Shown in pieces: positions 33,060-42,262 of a stretch of 64,000 bases of DNA (within the stretch, counting starts at the first letter, position 1; every line of letters starts with the position of its first letter). Under the pieces are notes generated by a model, which saw only the letters and a program-made list of their open reading frames with translations, searched no databases and was not told where the DNA came from. Origin of the DNA: Tubulanus polymorphus (lineage: Eukaryota; Nemertea; Palaeonemertea; Tubulaniformes; Tubulanidae); assembly GCF_964204645.1 (NCBI RefSeq), contig NC_134029.1, forward strand, positions 14,310,850 through 14,374,849. Reading direction: 5' to 3'. A program made the translations under genes and the position numbers.

Positions 33060-33438
33060 TGGAGTTAAGAAAAAGGCTAGATCCGAGAAACAAATTAAAT
33101 GGGCAAGAGAATTAGGTAAAAGATCATCAGAATTAAAAAAAGCTAAGAAAAAGAAATTAACTGATATAAATGAATCACCCGATGATGCCGTACGGCACCC
33201 ACACGGTAGTATTGATTCAAATAATAATCCATCTAATTCTTCTAATGCTGGAAGTAATTATAAATTATATATTACAATTGGATCAGTAACAATTATTATA
33301 TTATCCGGTGTAATATATAAATCAAAATTCAAATCTGACGATAAAGATGATCGGAAACTTAGTTATCCATGTACAGACAATAAACCACCAGAAAATAAAT
33401 CAAATGAAAATAAATCTAAAATATTATTAATGGATTAA
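33052..33438 (+). CDS. basic single-pass membrane protein (128 aa)
   Basis: The N-terminus is strongly basic (KKKARSEKQIKWARELGKR, then KKAKKKK). A single hydrophobic helix follows (LYITIGSVTIIILSGVIY), then a charged tail. E3 61519-61841 has the same plan: SPGRVAWGKKLAEISR, then MWIAIGGLLVGLGALYY. A TAA at 33436 separates it from the integrase, which lies in the same frame; in E1 the stop is CAA. A basic peptide plus TM anchor could tie genome to an inner membrane; that is inference. A 7-codon GTR-like insertion DDAVRHPHG lies in the linker. Confidence 0.75.
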   Translation: MSDGVKKKARSEKQIKWARELGKRSSELKKAKKKKLTDINESPDDAVRHPHGSIDSNNNPSNSSNAGSNYKLYITIGSVTIIILSGVIYKSKFKSDDKDDRKLSYPCTDNKPPENKSNENKSKILLMD

Positions 33439-33444
33439 AATAGA

Positions 33445-34530
33445 ATGAAAAAAGAACAATATTTAAGAGATTTATATTATAACCCAGAAAGTGAAGTATC
33501 ATATTCTAACGTTTCAGAATTATGGGATAAAATTAAATCTGATAATGGTGGTATAAAATATAGTGAATTAAAATCATGGTTACAAAATCAACCCACATAT
33601 CAAATTCATAAAAAGATGGATAAAAAATATTTAACAAGAAAAGTAATGGTTTCATATATTGACCAACAATGGCAAGCTGATTTAATTGATATGAAAAACT
33701 TAGAAGAATATAACAAAGGATATTTTTGGATACTAAATGTTATAGACATATTCAGTAGATACGCATGGAGTATCCCGATTAAAAATAAAACTGGTATAGA
33801 AGTTACAAATTCTTTCAAATTAATATTTAAAGAAGCTATCCCAGATAAAATACAATTTGATGAAGGTAAAGAATTTTATAACAAACATTTTAAAAAACTA
33901 TTAACTGATAACGATGTAGAATATTTTTCAACACATTCAGATAAAAAAGCATCTGTTATAGAAAGATTTAATAAAACATTGAAAACTAGAATGTGGAAAT
34001 ATTTCACCGCTAATGAAACATACAAATATATCGATGTGTTAGATGATTTAGTTAAAGGTTATAATAATTCTAAACATAGTTCTATAAATATGAAACCTAT
34101 ACAAGCTAGAAAAGAAGAAAATTCAGAAATAGTTTGGAATAATTTATATGGAGCATTTGTTACACATGATTTTGGAGAACCTAAATTTAAAATAGGACAA
34201 CATGTTAGAATTTCTAAATATCGAAAAACATTTTATAAAGGTTATACTCCAAATTTTACTGAAGAAATATTTAAAATTAAAAAGATAATATTAACTAAAC
34301 CATTTGTTTATAAATTGTTTGATTTAAAAGATGAAGAAATATTAGGTTATTTTTATGAACAAGAATTATCATTAGTACCAAATCCAGATGAAATAGAATA
34401 CAAAATAGAAAAGGTATTAAAAACTAAAACATTACGCGGTAAGAAATATTCTCTGGTGAAATATAAAGGATATGATGATAAATTTAATGAATGGATTTTA
34501 TCTAGTAAAATTAAAAGAATAAATGAATAA
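33445..34530 (+). CDS. retrovirus-like (rve) integrase with chromodomain (361 aa)
   Basis: The catalytic triad is D79 (QWQADLIDM), D139 (QFDEGKEFY) and E173 (VIERFNKTL), spaced as in Polinton and LTR-retrotransposon integrases. The C-terminus (about 315-361) is a chromodomain: YKIEKVLKTK, YSLVKYKGYDDKFNEWIL. Polinton integrases typically carry one, and it may guide insertion to marked chromatin. The ORF is intact. The start chosen is the first ATG after the upstream stop; upstream sequence is in the same frame. Its stop overlaps the ATPase start by 8 bases. It would create the 6-bp duplications that flank E2. Confidence 0.93.
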   Translation: MKKEQYLRDLYYNPESEVSYSNVSELWDKIKSDNGGIKYSELKSWLQNQPTYQIHKKMDKKYLTRKVMVSYIDQQWQADLIDMKNLEEYNKGYFWILNVIDIFSRYAWSIPIKNKTGIEVTNSFKLIFKEAIPDKIQFDEGKEFYNKHFKKLLTDNDVEYFSTHSDKKASVIERFNKTLKTRMWKYFTANETYKYIDVLDDLVKGYNNSKHSSINMKPIQARKEENSEIVWNNLYGAFVTHDFGEPKFKIGQHVRISKYRKTFYKGYTPNFTEEIFKIKKIILTKPFVYKLFDLKDEEILGYFYEQELSLVPNPDEIEYKIEKVLKTKTLRGKKYSLVKYKGYDDKFNEWILSSKIKRINE

Positions 34531-35134
34531 AGATTTATTTATATTTGAACCTCATAATATGTTAGTTACTGGTGTAACCAATTGTGGTAAAACACATTTC
34601 ATATTAGATTTGTTAGAAACTATTTATAAAAATCATTTTGATAATAAAATATTATTCTGCCCAACTTATGAAATGAATAAAACATATAATAGAGATATAG
34701 TTAAGATAAAAAAGTTTATTATATTAGATCCTAAAACAGTAAAAGAAAATTTAGATAATTGTATAAAAATAGCAATTGATACTTATAAAGGATCAAATAC
34801 ATTATTCATTGTAGATGATTGCGCAAATTTACATGATTCTAAAATTAGAGAAAGTGAGTTATGTTATTTAGCTTTCTCTGGTAGACATTTTGGGATAACA
34901 ACTTGGGTTTTAAATCAGAAATATAATTCAATTGTGAAAGATTTTAGAGAGAATATAAGATTTCTAGTTTTATTCTACAACAAAGATAGAAAATCTATGC
35001 AACAATCATTGGAAGAAAATCAAATTATACCTACTGAATTACACGATGAATATATGAATAAATTAAAGAATAATAAAGGTTCAAAATTATTACTGAGATT
35101 ACAATTTCCCTATGAATATAAATTTATAAAATAA
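34523..35134 (+). CDS. A32/FtsK-like DNA packaging ATPase (203 aa)
   Basis: Walker A is GVTNCGKT (residues 17-24); Walker B is TLFIVDDCAN (D98, D99); a sensor-like LAFSGRHFGITTWVLNQ follows. Length and motif order match the packaging ATPases of Polintons, virophages and NCLDVs. It would pump DNA into preformed capsids. The ORF is intact. E3 62409-63023 is a clear homologue. The gene begins in ATGAATAA, where the TAA ends the integrase. Confidence 0.92.
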   Translation: MNKDLFIFEPHNMLVTGVTNCGKTHFILDLLETIYKNHFDNKILFCPTYEMNKTYNRDIVKIKKFIILDPKTVKENLDNCIKIAIDTYKGSNTLFIVDDCANLHDSKIRESELCYLAFSGRHFGITTWVLNQKYNSIVKDFRENIRFLVLFYNKDRKSMQQSLEENQIIPTELHDEYMNKLKNNKGSKLLLRLQFPYEYKFIK

Positions 35135-35154
35135 AATCCTAATTTGGAATATTA

Positions 35155-35520
35155 TAGAAACTAATTTATATATCTATGTACTAGACGTACGAGTAAGAAA
35201 GTAAGATTCTTACCTTTTTACTTTCTTGGCAAGAATCTTGGATTCTTACGTACGTCTAGTCTATAGAAATATGAATTATTAAATGAAATATATAATAATG
35301 AATAAATCATATATTAAAACTATGATTATAATTTATGTTTATAATTTATATTTATAATTTATGTTTATAATTTATATTTATAATTTATATTTATAATTTA
35401 TGTTTATAATTTATGTTTATAATCTATGTTTATAATTTATATTTCTTGGTAAGGATTCTTGGATTCTTACTTTCTTACTCGTACGTCTAGTGCATAGATA
35501 TATAAATAGTTTTATAGATA
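35155..35520. repeat. E2 centre: inverted repeats around a 12-bp AT tandem array
   Basis: Between the convergent ATPase and zinc-finger genes lies a 12-bp array (TTTATAATTTATATT/G units, about 35325-35445). It is flanked by ACTAGACGTACGAGTAAGAA (from about 35178) and its complement TTCTTACTCGTACGTCTAGT (ending about 35497), with a third CGTACGTCTAGT at about 35250. The left copy can also fold on itself. It may end transcription from both sides or be a replication or recombination site. Confidence 0.85.
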
Positions 35521-35540
35521 TATAAATAGTTTTATAATGA

Positions 35541-36704
35541 TTATTCTAATTTTGTTTCTAATACATTTATAAAATCATCTTCGTTTATATCAAATTCTCC
35601 ATAAGTCTTTGGTATATTTATTGAGTTTAGTCGAGCCATCATTAATCTATAATCAGTAGGCATATTAATTTTTTCTTTTATTTTTTCAAAGTTTTCATCA
35701 AAATCATAATAATAAAAATCAATATCATATCCAAAATTAATTATCAAATAAGTTGAATCTTTTCTTCTCAAATATAATAATTTATACATTTGTTCAAGAT
35801 TATCGTTTGCATAATCTAAAAATTTATGTAATAACAAATTATAGAATATATCATATTGGTTAATATTATAATCAAAATATTTGATAAATTCTAAAGGGTT
35901 ATTTAACAATGGTAACATACCCACTTTTTTATAAACATTAATTAGATGTAATTTTGATTTATAATGAATAATTTTATCAACAGGTTCAATTTCTTTATTA
36001 CAATAATCACATATTAATTCTTTTTCATTTTCTATGTGCCACTTAGATTTTTTATGTTTAGAAAAATTACTTTTAGAAATATCTAAATTACAAATGTTAC
36101 AATGTTTTTTAGAATCATCAATTATTTCATTATCTGTTATATCATTATCATTAGTTTCAATTGGGTTAACATTATTTATTACATTATCTGTTATATTATC
36201 TATGGTATCATTAGTTTCAATTAGGTTAACATTATCTTTTATATTACTAACTGATATATTATTATCATTATTATTCTTTTCTTTTTCTATATGTTTCTTT
36301 GATTTCTTATGTGATGCCCAATTTTTATATGATATATATTTCTTACATACATCACAATATTTTTGATTATAATTTTTTTTGGATTCAATATCATATGTAG
36401 AGGGTATATTATAAGATGTAGATGCTGTTACATCTTCTATTTTAGTTTCAATATTATTACTATCTTCTATTTTAGTTTCAATATTATCTTCTATTTTATA
36501 TTCAATATCATTCTTATCTTCTATTTTAGTTTCAATATTACTTTCTATTTTAGTTTCAATATTATCTTTTATTTTACTTATTCTATATTTGAATTGATTA
36601 AAGTAATCTCCAAAATACTTACTGTATTCATCATAAGGTAATATATAATATATATCTGATATCATTTCACTTGGAGTTTGTATTTCATATATTCCACCTT
36701 CCAT
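35541..36704 (-). CDS. C2H2 zinc-finger protein with IETKIED repeats (387 aa)
   Basis: N-terminal unique domain (about 1-45), then five or so copies of an IETKIED/NIETKIE repeat (about 48-90), then three C2H2 fingers with the long H-x5-H spacing: CDVCKK...HKKSKKH, CNICNL...HKKSKWH, CDYCNK...HYKSKLH, and a C-terminal domain of about 130 aa rich in Y, F and D. The fingers resemble those at the start of pPolB, suggesting shared origin. The start codon has the replication-class motif. E1 lacks this gene; it sits at the junction of the two E2 arms. DNA binding is likely; role unknown. Confidence 0.8.
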   Translation of the reverse strand: MEGGIYEIQTPSEMISDIYYILPYDEYSKYFGDYFNQFKYRISKIKDNIETKIESNIETKIEDKNDIEYKIEDNIETKIEDSNNIETKIEDVTASTSYNIPSTYDIESKKNYNQKYCDVCKKYISYKNWASHKKSKKHIEKEKNNNDNNISVSNIKDNVNLIETNDTIDNITDNVINNVNPIETNDNDITDNEIIDDSKKHCNICNLDISKSNFSKHKKSKWHIENEKELICDYCNKEIEPVDKIIHYKSKLHLINVYKKVGMLPLLNNPLEFIKYFDYNINQYDIFYNLLLHKFLDYANDNLEQMYKLLYLRRKDSTYLIINFGYDIDFYYYDFDENFEKIKEKINMPTDYRLMMARLNSINIPKTYGEFDINEDDFINVLETKLE

Positions 36705-36730
36705 TTAATATAATAAATTTTTATTAAAGT
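36702..36730 (-). promoter_or_regulatory. start-codon motif, replication class (zinc-finger gene)
   Basis: Read on the minus strand: ACTTTAATAAAAATTTATTA then TATTAAATGG. It shares TTTAATAAAAAT with the motif before the 117-aa, HNH and polB genes. Confidence 0.4.
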
Positions 36731-36737
36731 TAAAATT

Positions 36738-37985
36738 TTAATACATAACACTATCTAATTGTGAATTTACAATATTTAATTGCGCGTCAGATATAATATA
36801 AATGTGCATTTTAAAATTTTTGATTCCCTTTTTCTTTGTCATGAATAATTGTATTCCATCTTTTGTATTTTGTAGTTTTTTTCCAGAACCATGTAATGAA
36901 TTATCCTCTGTTGTTCTAAAATCTAACCATAATGCATATTTATTACCGGTATAATAATCAATTTGATTAATATTACAATCTTCAGATGATTTCACTTTTT
37001 CATTCATAAAATGTTTTTTAATTTCTACCCATTGATCAATCATTCTCATTCCTTGACAAAATATTTTATTCGCTATACCTTCAATAGTTATTTCTACTTT
37101 TGTTATTTCAGGATTATAATAATTATCAACATTTATTGCGCCATTAGTATACGTTCCAATGGTAAAAAATATTAATATACCTTTAATAGATCTTCTAGGG
37201 AAGTTAATATTCTCATTAATTATTTCATCATTTGCATTAATAGTTACAGTTTTAAATTTATCAATATAATCATATAATATTGAAAACCCTTGATTATATT
37301 TAGTTTGAATTATACTTGAAATATTTTCATCAGTTACTGTATCATATTCTAAACATATATTCGATAATTTATAACTCATATCTTTATTAACGCTAGATAA
37401 TACAATTTCATTTACAGGAGCAAATGTTATCTCAAATATAATATCTTCTTGAATTGCGTATTTATATAAAGGTGCATTATTATTTATCAATTCAAAGTCT
37501 AATGGAATTTTATATTTGCTTCCATATATACTTTTTATCAATTTATCTACATCATTTGTTAATATTGCGCTATTAGCTTCTGATCTTAATTTATTTTGGT
37601 TTTCTGATTGGATTCCTTGAAATATCATATTATTTCTATTTTCTTTAGTTAACCATAAATCTTTATAATGCATAAATAAATTATAATCATCTAATGAGAA
37701 AACTGTTTCTGGACCAATCTTTATTGTTAACTTTTTAATCAAATATCTTCCAACATTATCAACGACATAATTATTATTATTACCGATTACTTTTATATCA
37801 GCTGATAAATAAATACTGTTTGGAACATAAAAAGTATTTCGTGTTAATCGAGGGATTCTAACGTATAAAGTTTCATCGGGATTAATATTTGAAGGGTTAT
37901 GAGTAATTATATGATGTGATCTTTCTGCTTTAATAGCATTAGATATTCTATGATTCTTCGAAGGACTTATATAACTCCCACTCAT
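36738..37985 (-). CDS. major capsid protein, double-jelly-roll type (415 aa)
   Basis: The intact version of the capsid gene. Blocks shared with E3 (diverged) are DETLYVRIPRL, NVGRYLIKKLTIKIG, YKDLWLTKENRNNMI, IPLDFELIN, FPRRSIKGILIFF, VEITIEGIANKI, ALWLDFRTTEDNSLHGSG, and a C-terminus IYIISDAQLNIVNSQL. Size, beta-rich pattern and linkage to penton-like protein and packaging ATPase identify it as the hexon-like capsid subunit of this Polinton-type group. The assignment is by pattern; a structure prediction would settle the fold. The start has the virion-class motif (37984-38003). Confidence 0.85.
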   Translation of the reverse strand: MSGSYISPSKNHRISNAIKAERSHHIITHNPSNINPDETLYVRIPRLTRNTFYVPNSIYLSADIKVIGNNNNYVVDNVGRYLIKKLTIKIGPETVFSLDDYNLFMHYKDLWLTKENRNNMIFQGIQSENQNKLRSEANSAILTNDVDKLIKSIYGSKYKIPLDFELINNNAPLYKYAIQEDIIFEITFAPVNEIVLSSVNKDMSYKLSNICLEYDTVTDENISSIIQTKYNQGFSILYDYIDKFKTVTINANDEIINENINFPRRSIKGILIFFTIGTYTNGAINVDNYYNPEITKVEITIEGIANKIFCQGMRMIDQWVEIKKHFMNEKVKSSEDCNINQIDYYTGNKYALWLDFRTTEDNSLHGSGKKLQNTKDGIQLFMTKKKGIKNFKMHIYIISDAQLNIVNSQLDSVMY

Positions 37986-38003
37986 TTATTTAACAAAAAA
38001 ATT
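37983..38003 (-). promoter_or_regulatory. start-codon motif, virion class (MCP)
   Basis: Minus strand: AATTTTTTTGTTAAATAAATG. T-tract, short spacer and AAATAAATG are identical to the E1 MCP start. Confidence 0.55.
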
Positions 38004-38005
38004 AA

Positions 38006-39712
38006 TTATTTATTTTTAATCATATTCACTAACCCAAAAATAATTGCACTTACAACTGTAATTAAAAATAAAATAATATGTTCAGCAGCAAAGTTAATAA
38101 TGTTTCCTGCAGATTTCGATATAAAACCAACAATTGAAGCAATAACTCCTGGTAAAGCTGCAGCAGATTTCTTTGATAGTTCCCATAAATATTTTGCTAA
38201 TTTCTTTAAACCATCTTTAACTTTATCTTGTATAGAATTATTACCTGGAGGTTTATCTGGTTTATTGGGAGTGGGAGTAGGAGTAGATTTTAAAGCATTT
38301 GATATTGCTAAACCAATTGTTGTAAATAACATAGTTACAGCTGTTAGAATTGAAAGAATTGTTATTCCTTCTAATTTAAATAATAACTTTATTCTGTCTT
38401 TTAATGATATTTCAGAATCTGGTTTAATCAACAAATCTTTAAAAATAACTTTTAATTTTTTAATATGATTAAGATCATATGATTTTAATAATATATCTCT
38501 TTCTTCTTTTTGTAATTTTATGTTATATTCTAAATCATCTATTTCTTTTACTAAAACTAACTTTCTGCTTTCAAAATCAGCTTCATAAACTACTTGATGA
38601 TCTCTATTTAATTCTAATTGTTTTAATTCTTCATCTACATTAACTAATTCTTTTTCTAATATGGTTATTTTAGAAAATCTCATCTAAATATTAGCAATTT
38701 CACCAGCTGATTCTTGCATACCTTTAATTTCTCTACGTGCTTGTTCAGGAAATGCTTCTAATTCACCATCAGTTAAATCAAGTAATCCTTTTTCTAGTAA
38801 AGATTGTATTCGATTTATTCTAGTTTCAGTACCGGGCGTATCTAAAATACTAATCATATCTTCTTCAAATGAATTCATTGTATCAATTATTTTACCATAA
38901 TTTAATTGATTTGAATCATTATCAATTTGTTGAATATCTCTTCTCGATGTTTGGGGTGTTGAAGATCTCAATCTATCTAATCGATTTCTATTCTCTTCCA
39001 TTTCTGGATCAAAATCAGTAGGATTTGGATTTGGATTTTTAAATGGTGAATATTTGTTTATATCAATATTCGGAATTGGTTCTTCTTCATTTATTCTATC
39101 GATTGCATTCCATATAATTCTGAGAAATTCTCTACCACCTTTTGAACCTTCAATTGTAGATGTTGCTCGCATTTCAGGTTCATAAATATTTTCTTGACCC
39201 ATTTTAGATAATTGAATTGTTACAATATTCCTATTTAAATCAAGATTATAATACCATGCATCATTTTTAAATTCTAAATTATTTGTGAAATATGGGTCAT
39301 CTTTAAAAATTTGTTCTACAACACCTTCTGTATCAATTTCATGTATTACAACTGTTGGTAATAATTCGTTAACAATTGTATCTGTTACTCTAGATTTCAT
39401 TTTAAATAATTCCAAACGTTCATCAGGATATTTTTCTTGTTGTTTTTCTAATACATTCATTAATTCTTTTCTTTCTGTTCTAGTTGTAATTCTACCACTT
39501 TTAGGAGCTTCTAAATATTTATTTAATTTTTCACGTACTTCGGCATTAATTCCATCATCATAATCATCATCTTCACCTAAATTAGTATTATATGCTGATT
39601 CATCATCATTATCAATATTAGTTTCTGCATCATTATAATCATCATCAATATATCCTTCATTATTATTTCCCATTTCTCCCATTTCATAATCTTCTCCACC
39701 TTCTACTTCCAT
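38006..39712 (-). pseudogene. large acidic/coiled-coil/membrane virion protein, one stop
   Basis: A single frame of about 568 codons with one TAG at 38681-38683. The upstream 342 codons are acidic (DDDYDDGINAEV) and contain DAWYYNLDLN and GSKGGREFLRI. The downstream 225 codons are a coiled coil followed by ILSILTAVTMLFTTIGLAIS, a proline-rich linker and a hydrophobic C-terminus ending in charged NMIKNK. The stop lies at the start of the coiled coil. Either it is a recent mutation or the two halves are made separately; E1 has no stop at this point, which favours mutation. E3 59213-60337 is the homologue. Confidence 0.82.
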
Positions 39713-39728
39713 TTACAAAATAAAAAAA

Positions 39729-41117
39729 TTAAAATTTAAAATATAATATTCCTCCGATTACAATTCCTATACAAGTTATAGCTAATTTAGTATTTTCATG
39801 TGATTTATTATCATCATTTAGTTTAATTATATCATGTTGAATTTTATCAGTTCTATTATTTTCTGATGTATTGTAATCTTTTATTTTAGAATCATTAACC
39901 AATTTAATATTCTTAGTTTTAGTTTCTGTTGATTGAATGTGTTTTTTATTTTTTTCACCTTCCATTAATTTTGGAGCAGTAATAATCTTTTTATTTATAT
40001 CATTTAATCCAAATGAATTATTTATTGTTGCAGTTTTAATTAGATTATTATAACCAATTATATTTCCCATCTTTAATACTAAATCATTAGAAATAATTAA
40101 TAGATTAGGGCCTATACAATAATTAAGTCTTACATGAGATTTATCTAAATAATTTTGATATCTTATAATGTTTTCTGGAATCGATCTATTTTTATCATTA
40201 TGAATTGAATCTTCAAATAAAACTTTAAACTGTTTTTGTGTATCGAATGATGTATTCAAATTTCCAATTATCGGTGATCTTGTTTCAACTTGCGCACCTA
40301 AAATACATATCAAATAAGTTCTAATAGATTGATTTATTCTTTCTATACCTGATTTAGTAAAACCTTCACTATTTTCTAAAATAAAATATACCCAACCATT
40401 ATTGTTTTCTTGTTTTAAATTATCATAAAATTTCGGTAATTTATTGAAATTTAATGTTTCTAAATCCTTAGTTTCTATTTTACCATAACCTAATTTATTA
40501 TTATAGATATTATAAAAACTATTAGATGGTATGGGAAGTGCACAATATTCTGCAATCTTTTTAGGGCAAGGAAGTGATCTTATTGTTCCAATTTTTGTTC
40601 TAAAATCAGAATTATTTATATCTATATTAAATTCATTGCAAATTTTATAAAACTTTGATAAATTAATATTATTATCTAATTCTTTGAAATACCTAGATCC
40701 TGGTAAAGCGCACTCTAATTCATTTAATATTATTCTGATTTGAAAGTATGTATGAAATCTAAATAAACTTTGAATTAATTTATATTTAGAATTATTCAAA
40801 TGATCATTCCAACTAATTCCACATCCTGTTGTTGCACAATAAACAGCAAAATTTAATTGGTTCTGCCAATACTTCATATTAGATTTTAATAACCATTGTT
40901 TTTCATCTTTCAATTTTTTAAAATTAATTAAATATATATGAAATATATTTTCCATCTTTGCATTAAAATTATTAGTTTCAGTAACATAAATTTCTAAATT
41001 AGTTAATGAATCTAAAACTTCATTTCTATATGTAATATCTTTATTAAAATCTATTGCTGGAATATTATATTTAATTGATTTATTATATTGGAAAGCTTTT
41101 GGAAAACTATCTACCAT
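39729..41117 (-). CDS. conserved tail-anchored protein (462 aa)
   Basis: The intact member of the family broken in E1 (16603-17927). N-terminus SFPKAFQYNKSIKYNIPA; central FAVYCATTGCGISWNDHL; a helical region up to about 215; SEGFTKSGIERINQSIRTY; LICILGAQVETRSPIIG; DKSHVRLNYCIGPNLLIIS; polar linker; C-terminal TM helix TKLAITCIGIVIGGILYFKF. I recognise the family only as an uncharacterised companion of these capsid genes. The TM tail and virion-class start motif suggest a membrane-inserted virion or assembly protein. I could not find it in the E3 part present here. Confidence 0.78.
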   Translation of the reverse strand: MVDSFPKAFQYNKSIKYNIPAIDFNKDITYRNEVLDSLTNLEIYVTETNNFNAKMENIFHIYLINFKKLKDEKQWLLKSNMKYWQNQLNFAVYCATTGCGISWNDHLNNSKYKLIQSLFRFHTYFQIRIILNELECALPGSRYFKELDNNINLSKFYKICNEFNIDINNSDFRTKIGTIRSLPCPKKIAEYCALPIPSNSFYNIYNNKLGYGKIETKDLETLNFNKLPKFYDNLKQENNNGWVYFILENSEGFTKSGIERINQSIRTYLICILGAQVETRSPIIGNLNTSFDTQKQFKVLFEDSIHNDKNRSIPENIIRYQNYLDKSHVRLNYCIGPNLLIISNDLVLKMGNIIGYNNLIKTATINNSFGLNDINKKIITAPKLMEGEKNKKHIQSTETKTKNIKLVNDSKIKDYNTSENNRTDKIQHDIIKLNDDNKSHENTKLAITCIGIVIGGILYFKF

Positions 41118-41125
41118 TTATATAA

Positions 41126-41569
41126 TTAAAAAAATTGATAATTTATTAATTCTTTTAATAATTTATCTTGTTCTTCAACTGTTATATGACCATTTAAACT
41201 TATTATATAATCTAGTGTGTTCTTTAATTTATTAATTTCTTTTATATTAGATTTTATTTTTTCTTTATTACTTTTTATATTTAATTTTGAACTTATACCA
41301 GTTAAAACACTTGAACTTAATCCTAATACACCAATTGATATAGCTTAAGGTGTTAATGGACTGAATATTGCTAGAAATGTTATTACAGAACTAATTGTAA
41401 CCGAACCACTTATAATCAAATAATATATAATTTTACTTTTTAAATATTTTTTCTTTTTTATCTTTAAGTCACTTTCAAATTCTAATATTTGTTTTTCTAA
41501 ATATATTTTTAATTTAGTTTTATTTATATCATGAGGAATAATATCAATACTATCAACTTTATCTTCCAT
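41126..41569 (-). pseudogene. conserved double-hydrophobic protein, one stop
   Basis: 74 codons are open from 41569 (KKKKYLKSKIIYY, ISGSVTISSVITFLAIFSPLTP), then a TAA near 41345 replaces the leucine codon seen in E1. The same frame continues to 41126 with SIGVLGLSSSVLTGI and INKLKNTLDYIISLNGHI. So E1 and E2 each carry a different nonsense mutation in this gene. E3 57445-58056 is the intact relative. Confidence 0.8.
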
Positions 41570-41589
41570 TTATTTAGCAAAAAAAATTA

Positions 41590-42012
41590 CTAATTAGTAA
41601 ACTTATAAGCAACAAATATAACAATAACTGTTCCACCTGAAATCCAAATTATTTCATATTTCTGTTGTTCTTTACTTGGGGTATAATAATCTGATAATTT
41701 AGGTTTGTATAGATGTAATTTTTCTTTATTTGTTACTGCGTTATATAAACTCATTGCATCATCAACTGATTGAAAATCTCTATGTGAAATCTTCTGATCA
41801 TATAATTCTTTATTGATGTAATCCATATAGTTTTGCCTCTTTTCTCTATATTCTTCTGCAGCTTTATTGTATTTCTCTAACGCTAAGTTATGTCTTCTTT
41901 GTTCTCCTAATGAACTATTTTTATCAATATGTTTAAATAAATAACCACCACCAGTAAATGCTAAAACGTTAGCAATTGCCGATCCTATAATAGTTATAAT
42001 TGCAGAAGCCAT
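41590..42012 (-). CDS. 140-aa virion membrane protein
   Basis: N-terminal hydrophobic segment (MASAIITIIGSAIANVLAF then GGGYLF), a charged helical middle (about 35-75), SDYYTPSKEQQKYE near residue 110, and a C-terminal helix WISGGTVIVIFVAYKF. E3 60832-61251 has the same layout and similar motifs (FTGGQAIY, DFYSPSDAQ, ILGSVILTGVIAYKY). Both ends membrane-inserted with a coiled middle suggests a hairpin in an internal lipid layer or assembly membrane. The ORF is intact. The virion-class start motif precedes it. Confidence 0.82.
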   Translation of the reverse strand: MASAIITIIGSAIANVLAFTGGGYLFKHIDKNSSLGEQRRHNLALEKYNKAAEEYREKRQNYMDYINKELYDQKISHRDFQSVDDAMSLYNAVTNKEKLHLYKPKLSDYYTPSKEQQKYEIIWISGGTVIVIFVAYKFTN

Positions 42013-42037
42013 TTATTTAGCAAAAAAAATTATGTAT

Positions 42038-42259
42038 TTATATGGGAGGAATATATTTTTGTTTTTCCAAATAATCAATTGTTAAATTAGATAAAGTAAC
42101 TGCTAATGTTAATTTTAAAATATCATTTATATCAAATCTATCAACATTAACACTTCCCATTTTGAATACTTTTTTTAATACCATTGAATAACCAACCGTT
42201 CCAACTGATAGTAATGCGCCATTATATAATCCAGTTATTATCCACTTATTATCACTCAT
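42038..42259 (-). CDS. small conserved membrane protein (73 aa)
   Basis: The intact counterpart of the gene interrupted in E1 at 14962-15697. GALLSVGTVGYSMVLKKVF is a likely helix, DILKLTLAVTLSNLTIDYL a second amphipathic one. It ends QKYIPPI; E3 61254-61493 ends similarly (KSKILPP). Three bases separate it from the preceding gene stop. A structural role in a virion membrane is inferred. Confidence 0.8.
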   Translation of the reverse strand: MSDNKWIITGLYNGALLSVGTVGYSMVLKKVFKMGSVNVDRFDINDILKLTLAVTLSNLTIDYLEKQKYIPPI

Positions 42260-42262
42260 TTA

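Noticed and set aside
38006-39712. Two separate genes (342 aa and 225 aa) instead of one broken gene
   Set aside because: Both are in the same frame, separated by one TAG; E1 has coding sequence at that point, E3 has a single continuous homologue, and the second part lacks a start motif.
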